Source of the DNA: Nageia nagi
Taxonomy: Eukaryota; Pinophyta
Assembly: GCA_050084985.1 (NCBI GenBank)
Contig: JBITNC010000001.1
Span: 111,724,001 to 111,788,000, forward strand
DNA length: 64,000 nucleotides
Reading direction: 5' to 3'
Both the position numbers and the translations under genes were made by a program. Under the pieces are notes generated by a model that was not told where the DNA came from, searched no databases, and saw only the letters and a program-made list of their open reading frames with translations. This document shows positions 56,325 through 64,000 of this stretch, in pieces (the stretch's first letter is position 1; each line of letters opens with the position of its first letter).

Positions 56325-56632
56325 TGGGTGTGATCTTGCTAGTGGAGAGAACATACCACCTAGAAGAAAAGATAGGGGTGTAAGTAGGGTTGTAGCAGGT
56401 GCTTATGCCCACATGAATAGGTAGATAGAGGATTTGCATGTAGAAATAGCATAGTTGACTGGTGCAATTAATTGAATAGGGGAGAAGAGACCCTGTGCCT
56501 ATTTGAATCCTAGATCTAACAATGAGATCATGTCTAAGAAACATGTACTTGATGTTGAGGTGGAGGGAGAACTCTTACATTAGGAAGAAGTAGGACAATG
56601 CTTTGAGAATAGGCTAATCCAAGCCTTGGAAG
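56325..56632 (+). pseudogene. gag: gag N-terminus of a gypsy-type element, cut by a copia insertion
   Basis: After the primer-binding site one plus frame reads PPRRKDRGVSRVVAGAYAHM, EDLHVEIA, a stop, LTGAIN, and ENRLIQALE, as at the start of many gypsy gag proteins (basic start, then a short coiled segment). It stops where the copia LTR begins at 56633. No continuation is found in the window because the copia element runs to the edge. Confidence 0.5.
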
Positions 56633-57138
56633 TGTTGGAATGTATAATGCATTATTGTAAAGGTTTGTATTAAATCTTATATGTAAGTTCACTAATACTT
56701 AAGGGTATCATTTGGTACCTTAAGTATTTAAGTGAATATGATAATGTAACTTGTCCTACACTCTATATCATGAGCATGCCCTTTGGATAAAAGGATGTGC
56801 ATGTTATACTTTTATACATTGGATAAAAGGGTGATCCAAAGAGAGATTTTGGCTTATAAATAGAAGGCTCCCTCTTTGTGATCAAACACAAATTGTGAAG
56901 TAAAGTTATGCTATAGGATAGAAGTGTAAGAGTTGAGATTAGGAGGATTGTAAGAGAGTTGTATTTGTGATTGAAGTAAAGGTCTAGTTAGTGGATGTAC
57001 TCCTAGTTGGAGGAACCACTTTACATCTTGAGTTAATTTGTGAGATTATCTTATTTATGAGATTGTTAGATGTGTATTGTGAGCTTTCATATAATCTTGG
57101 TAGTTTAGGATTGTTCTTATTATAGTTAAATTCTCTCA
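56633..57138 (+). mobile_element. 5' LTR of the right copia element
   Basis: It starts TGTTGGAATGTATAATGC and ends AAATTCTCTCA (506 bp). A TATA box (TTATAAATAGAAGG) lies near 56854. The palindromic ACTTAAGGGTATC / GGTACCTTAAGT pair near 56697-56728 is a prominent inverted repeat upstream of the TATA box. Confidence 0.88.
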
Positions 57139-57152
57139 TTTGGTATTAAAGC
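57139..57152 (+). promoter_or_regulatory. primer-binding site (initiator tRNA-Met type)
   Basis: TTTGGTATTAAAGC follows the LTR end without a gap. It has two changes from TGGTATCAGAGC. Confidence 0.82.
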
Positions 57153-60100
57153 TTGTTTGGAAGCTCTTCTTCTACATCTTGGAGATTTCTCATCCTTCTT
57201 CAACTTGGAAGTATTCTTCTTTCACCTATAACCTTGTAAGGTAAAAATTTGAGAAGGTATAACTTTTTTTCCCTTCTTGGATTACTACATGATACTAACA
57301 TTTTTTTTGTTAGTTACCTTTACTTAATATAACAATATATTATTGTTACAATTTATTACATACTAACCCTTATGTTAGTTGCAATTCTTGGTGAAAGTTG
57401 CACATATTGTAGCAATAATTTTTTTGTTATGAGAATTTACTAAATTTTGTGATAGTATAAAATTGCATTTTTTTCACTTACTTCTTGTGTAGAAATATTA
57501 AAATTTGCAATTTTTTACTCTAAAATTTGTGCAAAATACTATAGAAAGTTTTTTTTAATTAATTAATTATATGAGGGAGTTAGTATTCATTTTTATTCCT
57601 CTCAATATGTTGTTGAAAAATAGAAGGAAATTTTCCCTTTACATTATGGGTCATATTTTTTTTCAAAAAGGGTGAGGATGAATGGAAAGCTTTTAGATCC
57701 TTTTTCATCCAGACCAAAACCTACTACAATGCATGAATTGTTTCTACTTTACCTCCTTGGAAAGGCCCCCTCACGTGCTACATTAATTTGTAAAATAAAA
57801 AAAAATTCCTAGCCCCCTCATGTGCTATAGTCTCCTCTAGTTTTGGGTCGTAGCTGATAGTTAGAGTAACCCACCTTATGGTTGCACCACTAAGCTTATG
57901 TGCCAAGTAGTCTTCTCTACCTCATATTTTGGTACCTTGTGGCTAGTTTGATGGCTCATGGTCATTTTGTTTCTTTTGGTGTTATTTTTATTGGCCCTTG
58001 TGCCTATGGAAATGGTCCTCCCAACCCTCGTCTCTCCTTGCATGGTGTGTTGTAGTGCATAATGTGGAGTCATTTGATTCATAGCCTATGGCTACCACTT
58101 CACCCATGGAGTGTGCTGCTCTGTGGTCTCCCTCTTATGGCCCAACCTAGATCCAACCTAGCCACCAAGTTCCACTACTTCACAGATACTTCCCATCCCA
58201 TCATCATGGCTCCTTATGTTGTGACCCCTCCTACTTCAACATAGGTTTTGGAAAATCAAGTCCCCTACCTTTTCTCCCATGCGATGTCCTCTATGGTTTG
58301 ATGCATGCCTCTCTCGATGCACCTTTCAGACTATGGCAACTATAACTCAACCACTCTATCATGTGTAATTTTTTTTCTATGCCCATGGTTTTGGGAGGAC
58401 CATGTGAGCTAGAAAGAAATAATTTTTTGGATGATAAATGCTCTACCAATGGTTATTATATCAATTTTGGCAACACTCTCATCTCTTGGAGTGCTCACAA
58501 ATAAATAATGTTGTCATGATTAAGCACAGAAGTTGAATACCATGGCCTTACCATTGCAACCACTAAACTCATGTGGATTTAGTCCCTATTAATAGCTAAT
58601 TACACCTCGCTCTTCAACACAGGCATGTTTGCTAGTAGGGCCTCCTCACCACCTCACCACTCATAGCCCCCTGTTAGTACCCTCCTCCTCGCTACCCTCT
58701 CCTAGACAATCTATTATTGGCCCCTTGTTGGTACCGTCCTCACCACCCTCTCCTAATCAATCTCCTCCTCTTCCCTTTAACAAAAAAAAAATTAACCAAT
58801 GGTTGTTGAGATTTTAAGTTTTTTGAAATACTTGCAAGTCTTCTCTTTACTCAATGCACTCAAAATCTTTAATTACTTGCATAGTGTATACTCAAAGTTA
58901 ATGATCTTGTCTCTTTCCATTACCTTGAGCCTTAAGGAAAAATGATAACTTGTACTTAAGTGCATTCTAAGGTAATTTAGACATTTTTTAGCAAAATTAT
59001 GATCAAGTGATTTTAAGTAAGAGGGGTAGATTTTATTCTTTACTTAAAATTATTAAGATGCATACTTTTAAAAAGATGCATACTTATACTTAGTACTTAA
59101 ATTTTATGCATGCTTAATAATTGCTTAGAACTTAATTTTTGGTGATAAATGCTTAAAGAATTAAAATTTAAGCTAACTTATTTTAAGTCAAATAATACAT
59201 GCTTAAAGGACTTAAGAGGCATACTTTAAAGTTAAAATGTTGCATACTTATAACTTAATTTTTTAAGTGAATGGCACATGATGCTTAAGATTAGTACTAA
59301 AATACATGCTTAGTACTTAATTTTTAAGTTAAATGCATGCTTAATACTTAATTTTTAAAAGTTATAATGCATGCTTATTTAATTTTTTGATGCATGCTTC
59401 CTAATTAATCCTTAAGCTAAATAAGTGCATGCTTCTTGCATAATTTATTGGCATAATGCATGTTTACTCAAATTGTTTAAAGCTATGTGAATAATGCATT
59501 TTTTTAATGCTTAAAGTTTAATTTTATGCATGTTCAAAGACTTATTTTAGGACTTAAAATTTTAAGATGCATGCTTATGACTTAAGAATACATGTTGAGT
59601 ATGGAATGGACTTATGCAAAATAAGTGATGATGTAAAGATGTCCTTTAGGGGTTTGTAAACAAAACCCATTGGACATTTAGGTTTCAAATTATAAATGGA
59701 TGATATTTCATTTATGCACTTTAATTCATATTTTTCATTTTTATTTATTTTCTTATGCAAATAAAATGCAAATTGTAATATGAGCAACCCCCTAAAATGA
59801 ATACATCTACATGTACATTCTGCAACATGACTTGTTTGGAGAGCCATGAGGTGAGGACAAGTAGACTGGAGCCTTTAAGTCTAATGATCCAAGTGATGAA
59901 AATTTTGTACTTCTTAATTTCCCCTAAGTTCTCTGTTGGTCTAAATATAACTCTATTAGGTGGACAAGCAAGTGTATAGTGATACCACATGTTTGCACAT
60001 CCATTCAAGGATTATCCTGATAACCTAAGAGGAAAACTTGAAACCTAATCAAGATTAATAATTTGGTTGATCTAATAAGAATTGAAACTTTGAAAAATAG

Positions 60101-60400
60101 CTAGTACTTCTCCTTGTGAGAGTATATTACCACCAAAGGGGAACTGGTTGAGGATTGGTAGGACTTAGGCTCCTCTTATGTGGGCATCTAGGTGAAGGCC
60201 TAATTTTAGACAAGAAAATAAGCCTAAAAAATGTCACTCTACATCTACAATTCTTGAGATGAGAAATGTATTTGGGTACACAGGTTATTATTTTGTAAAA
60301 TATTTGCACTTATGAATCAAATCAAGCATGTCTTTAGTGTTAAATGTAACATGGTAAAAACTTAATATTTAATATTATTTTTTGAAACCACATGCTTATT
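57153..60400 (+). other. long leader of the right copia element
   Basis: About 3.25 kb without a credible gene. 57700-58800 is a GC-richer, Pro/Ser-coding-by-chance block. 58850-60390 is AT-rich and partly matches the left element leader in reverse complement. The short frames (for example 58629-58817) have no family features. Confidence 0.7.
59030..59590. repeat. degenerate ATGCATGCTTA..CTTAATTTTTAAG repeats in leader
   Basis: At least ten imperfect copies of a 25-45 bp unit containing ATGCATGCTTA and ACTTAATTTTTAAG occur in a row. The left element has the same words at about 4430-5200 in the other orientation. Confidence 0.7.
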
Positions 60401-60424
60401 ATTTCAAATTCTTATGTAGCAAAT

Positions 60425-60950
60425 GGGAGAATCCTTTTTTTACCCAAACACATTCTTGATGGTTTCAATTATGGGATTTGAAAACCTCAAATGAGAGCTA
60501 AATTATAGGCAAGGAAGCTTTGGCAAATAATCAATGAGAACCTTGTACCCCCTATAGATGAGAAGGCACTAGAGGCTTACAACAAAAAGAATGAGTTGAT
60601 AACCTTTACCATGTAGTTTCAGATAATGTTCTCCTAATAATTTAACTTTAACAAAGGAAGCATAGGATAAGCTTAATCAAATCTTCAAAAGTTGCTTCAA
60701 TCTTGTTAAAGGAAAGATGAAAATGTGGCTATCTACTTGAACAAAATCATTGATGCAAAAACTTGTTGCTTGTGGGTGCAATTGGATCAATGATGAGTTC
60801 ATAGTCTTCATAATTCTTCAAAGTGTGAAAAATTTGTAATGGTTATAGAAACGAGGCTTGATGAAGAAGAAGAAGTCTTCTCCCATGAGAACCTTTCTAG
60901 GCTCCTATTGAAGTATGAAGAAACTCTTATCCATGATTTGCTCTTTTCGA
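60425..60950 (+). pseudogene. gag: copia gag, right copy (zinc knuckle deleted)
   Basis: FNYGI, a stop, KPQMRA and KLWQIINENLVPPIDEKALE match the left gag. Short blocks later read MVIETRLDEEEEVFSHENLS then RLLLKYEETL. The sequence then passes directly to the protease block at 60965, so about 300 bp including the CCHC knuckle are missing relative to the left copy. A further deletion of about 70 bp lies near 60640. Frame changes several times. Confidence 0.8.
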
Positions 60951-60954
60951 TCTA

Positions 60955-61180
60955 ATTGAATTCTTGATTCTAGTTATACTAATCATCTATGCTTTGAAAA
61001 GGAAAAGTTTGAGAACTTTGACAAGTATAAGATACGATTGTGATAGGTAATATCTCTATCTTTGAAATTTAAGTAATTAGGAGTGTATTGATTCATAAGA
61101 TGGTTATTGATAATGTTCTCTTTGTTCCTAATCTTAGGATAAACCTTCTCTTTATGATCAAACTTACTAGAAAATGGTAC
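60955..61180 (+). pseudogene. pol: copia protease, right copy
   Basis: WILDSSYTNHLCFEKEKFEN replaces the DSGCTNH active site with DSSYTNH, which removes the conserved Gly. VLFVPNLRINLLFM-like sequence follows at about 61110-61150. The domain is short and broken. Confidence 0.75.
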
Positions 61181-61299
61181 TCATTTGAGTTCAACTCTCT
61201 ATCGTGATGCATAAAATATGGACTTAACATGTTAGTTAAATGGTCAATGAAATATAATATATACATTATAGATCAAGTTCTATCAAAGATGTGACTTGC

Positions 61300-62115
61300 T
61301 ACAAGTGTGTGTTTAAGAGGTAGTCTTTGGCACCAATGTTTAGGACACCTTAACCATAAGGGTATTCAAGTTATGAAATACCAAGAATTTATGAAATGTT
61401 TGACTTTATTTCCTCTTTTATTGGTGTATGCAAGAAGTGCATTCTTAGCAAGATGCATAGATAAAAATTTGAAAAAGATAAGGCAATAAAAGCATCTCAA
61501 CCTTTTTAACTTGTGCATTCAAATTTGATGGGTTTCTTTCAAACTAAGTCACTTGGAAGAGCATCTTACATCTTGACCTTCATTGATGACTTTAGTAGAA
61601 TGACCTTTGGGTATCTACTTGAGCACAAAGATCAAACCTTTAAGAGTTTTAAGTTTTTAATGCCTTTGTTGAAAATCAAACTAACCTTAAAATCAAGATG
61701 TTGAGATCAGATAATGAAGAAAAATATAATAACAATGAGTTCAATGACTATTATGCTAAGTATAGAATCAAGAGGCAATTTAAAATTCCATACACTCCTT
61801 AGTAGAATGATGTTATTGAATAGAAAAATAGAACAATCATGGAGATGGCTAGATGCATGTTGGGTAATCTTTCTAAGTTCTTGTGGGGTGAAGCTATGAC
61901 CACTACTATTTACACCTTGAATAGGTGTCCCACAAAAGTTATTCAGAGTAAAACTCTTTTTGAGGTATGGTTAGGAAGAAAACCTAACATTTCTTACCTT
62001 AGGGTGTTTAGTTGTGAAGCTTTCTCTTACATTGTTTCTAAGAAAAGGAAGAAGTTGGACAAACAAGCTAAAAAATGCATCTTTATAGGTTATGATAATT
62101 AGTATTAAGGCTATA
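61300..62115 (+). pseudogene. pol: copia integrase, right copy
   Basis: SLWHQCLGHLNHKGIQVMKY and CARSAFLAR-like sequence give a damaged HHCC part. SNLMGFFQTKSLGRASYIL shows the first catalytic Asp changed to Asn (HSDLMG to HSNLMG). LRSDNEEKYNNNEFNDYYAK has the second Asp, while the Glu region reads NDVIE, a stop, KNRTIMEMARCMLG. KKCIFIGYDN, a stop, and GYRIYSLTYKEVFISKDVKF close the domain. Several stops occur. Confidence 0.87.
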
Positions 62116-62299
62116 GGATCTACTCTCTAACCTATAAAGAAGTATTCATTTCAAAGGATGTAAAGTTCAATGAACTTCTTCAAGAATTTGATTCTAATAA
62201 GGATGTTAATGATCCAAAGGACTCTTCAGTTGCTCCTAACTAGTTGGATATTGATATATACAAGTCACCTTAGAAATAAAATTCTCCAACACAAAGGGT

Positions 62300-63010
62300 A
62301 ACAAGGAGCATGAATTTGAACAAATCTTTAATTACCAAGATTGATAACAAGCATGAGATCTCAATCTTCAAAGAAGCTTCTAAGTTCGAGTGCTAGATGG
62401 AAGCCATGAAAGTGAAGTATGTGGTGCTCATGAAAAATAAAACTTGGGACTTGGTTTCTTATCCCAATAAAATGAATATGATTGGCAATAAGTGGATCTA
62501 TAAGGTGAAGTTAAATTCAGTAGGAGATATTGATAAATACAAAGCAAAGTTAGTAGCTAAAAGTTTTGCTCAAAAATATAGTATTGGCAAAAATGCCTAT
62601 TGTGAGAGTTATTATTGATCTTTTTGTAGCTCAAAGATGAAAATTGTTTCAATTTGACATCAAAAGTGCATTTCTCAATGGTGACTTAGATGTGGAAATC
62701 TTCATGAATCAACTAGAAGGGTTTATTATGGAAGGTAAAGATTCCTTTGTGTGTAAGCTAAAGAAGTCATTGTATGGACTTAAGCAAGCACCTAGAGCTT
62801 GGTACAGAAAGATTTTAGGGTACTTTGCCAACATTGGATTCTTCAAGTATTTTTTAACTTCAATCTATATGTGCTAAATCAAGGAAAAGATGTGGTATTG
62901 ATTCTCCTTTAAATAGATAATCTTTTTATTAATAAAAATAATGATGAAATAATTCAAGAATGCATATACAAACTTAAGGCAATGTTTGAAATAACTGATC
63001 TTGGTCTCTT
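62300..63010 (+). pseudogene. pol: copia reverse transcriptase, right copy
   Basis: MEAMKVKYVVLMKNKTWDLV, NKWIYKVKLNSVGDIDKYKA, the VKSAFLNGDLDVE-type block read here as FDIKSAFLNGDLDVEIFMNQ, and KKSLYGLKQAPRAWYRKIL are clear. The YVDD region is decayed to QIDN. GIDYEETFASV is deleted before KNAYCESYY. The protein cannot be active. Confidence 0.88.
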
Positions 63011-63149
63011 ACAGTACTATCTTGAAATGCAAGTGTATTAATATAAGGATTGTACTTACCTTAGTTAATCTAATATATATCAAACATCTTATAGAAGTTT
63101 GGAATGGAGGAGTGAAAATATGCTATGATCCAAGTCTCTCCTTGAATTA

Positions 63150-63830
63150 ATATTTCTTTAAGCTCTAACTCTTAGTTAGCTAATGCTACAACTTATAGGC
63201 AATTACTTAATAGTCTTTTATATTTGACTGTATCTAGACTAGATATTACCTTTGTAGTGAATTTGATGATACGATTCATGCAAAAACCTTATGTTGAGAA
63301 CCTCAATGCTGTTAAGTAAATTTTGAGGTATGTTGCAAGGACTAAGGATCTTACTCTCATGTATTCCAAATTTCCCTCATCTATTCTCTTTAGATTCTCA
63401 GATTTTGACTATGGGGGAGATAGAGATGATAGGAAGTCAACCTCTACATATGTGTTTAGCATTGGTTTAGGTGCTATCTCTTGGGCTTCCAAGAGTAGCC
63501 TACTGATTCTCTTTCCACCATAGAACTTGAATAATGTGCCATTTCTATTGCAACCTAGGAAGCCATTTGGCTAAGGCATCTTCTAAAAGAAATTAGGTAT
63601 AAGTAAGGTGGCTCATCCTTGATCTCATTAGATAACCAGTTGGCTTATTCTTTGGCCAAGAATCTTGTGTTTTATTAGAGAATAAAACATGTGAAAATCC
63701 ATACCCATTTTACCAAGGAGAAGGTTCTTGATGGCATCATACACTTAGAGTATTGTCCATCCACCTTGAACTCTACTAATTTATTCACCAAGCCCCTCCT
63801 AGAAGCTTAATTTAGTAAGCTTAGAGATGA
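63150..63830 (+). pseudogene. pol: copia RNase H, right copy
   Basis: RQLLNSLLYLTVS-like, LRYVARTKDLTLMYSKFPSS, DFDYGGDRDDRKSTSTYV, GAISWASKS and EAIWLRHLLKEIRYK-like blocks are followed by DNQLAYSLAKNLVFY, KHVKIHTHFTKEKVLDGI and LFTKPLLEA. This gives the end of pol that the left copy lacks in this window. Confidence 0.88.
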
Positions 63831-63844
63831 TATCAGGTTGGTGA

Positions 63845-63866
63845 AGTTGCCCTCAAGGGGAAGTGA
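63845..63866 (+). promoter_or_regulatory. possible polypurine tract
   Basis: CAAGGGGAAGTGAAG lies just after the end of RNase H, where copia elements prime plus-strand cDNA. No TGTTGG LTR start follows within the window, so it is tentative. Confidence 0.4.
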
Positions 63867-64000
63867 AGTTTGAATTCTTATGTTGAATTCATGTTTGTGA
63901 TGACAACTTCACTCCTAGGAGTATTTTGTGTTGTATAGTGTTGATTTTGTTGTACACCTTCATGGTAAGTTTGCTCTGCATGAGAAAGTTATTGTACAAA

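Larger units (their letters stand above)
56633..64000 (+). mobile_element. Ty1/copia retrotransposon, right copy (3' LTR outside window or missing)
   Basis: The order is 5' LTR, primer-binding site, 3.26 kb leader, gag, protease, integrase, RT, RNase H and a likely polypurine tract near 63845-63866. No LTR start follows in the last 130 bp. It is the same family as the left element (shared gag, leader and RNase H motifs) but more decayed. It has many stops, and the zinc knuckle and about 70 bp of gag are missing. It is inserted in a gypsy-type gag. Confidence 0.92.

Noticed and set aside
58062-58817. Pro/Ser/Thr-rich proteins in the right copia leader
   Set aside because: The composition follows from CCTCC/CACC-rich DNA. 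No conservation with the left leader and no start context.

Overview
The window looks like intergenic DNA from a large, AT-rich plant nuclear genome. Every recognisable coding segment belongs to a plant transposon class (Ty1/copia, Ty3/gypsy, LINE, TNP2-type CACTA) or to a broken copy of a plant 2-oxoglutarate/Fe(II) dioxygenase gene. No intact host gene, tRNA, rRNA or prokaryotic signal was found. The density of old, nested retroelements fits a gymnosperm-like or other giant-genome seed plant, but that is inference.

Layout. 1-7357: a minus-strand copia element that runs off the left edge, with RNase H, RT, integrase, protease and gag, then a 3.1 kb leader, primer-binding site and 5' LTR. 7.4-10.1 kb: a 5'-truncated small copia-like element beside dioxygenase pseudogene copy 1. 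13.7-23.8 kb: a decayed minus-strand CACTA transposase region. Its 5' half is tandemly duplicated with a ~3.7 kb period, and each unit carries a ~1 kb array of degenerate CCCTAA telomere-like repeats. 25.5-32.4 kb and 36.45-42.1 kb: two copies of one minus-strand gypsy element; the first has a 1.56 kb non-coding LTR element inserted. Between them lies dioxygenase copy 2, whose intron holds a complete 2.45 kb LTR element. 46.06-49.25 kb: a plus-strand LINE with a rearranged RT fragment. 51.54-52.45 kb: a TIR element with an internal tandem duplication. 53.7-54.3 kb: dioxygenase copy 3, without the LTR insertion. 54.95-56.63 kb: a LINE remnant and the 5' end of a gypsy-type element, cut by the 5' LTR of a plus-strand copia element (56633 to the right edge) of the same family as the left one.

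Nothing here works as a host pathway. The value of the window is its record of events. Two retroelement insertions have matching empty sites elsewhere in the same window. A pseudogene family was copied with an inserted element already inside it. A CACTA element is built around hexameric telomere-like arrays, and a copia family has an unusually long, variable leader.

All similarity calls come from reading translated motifs by eye. Boundaries without TG...CA ends and target-site duplications are approximate.
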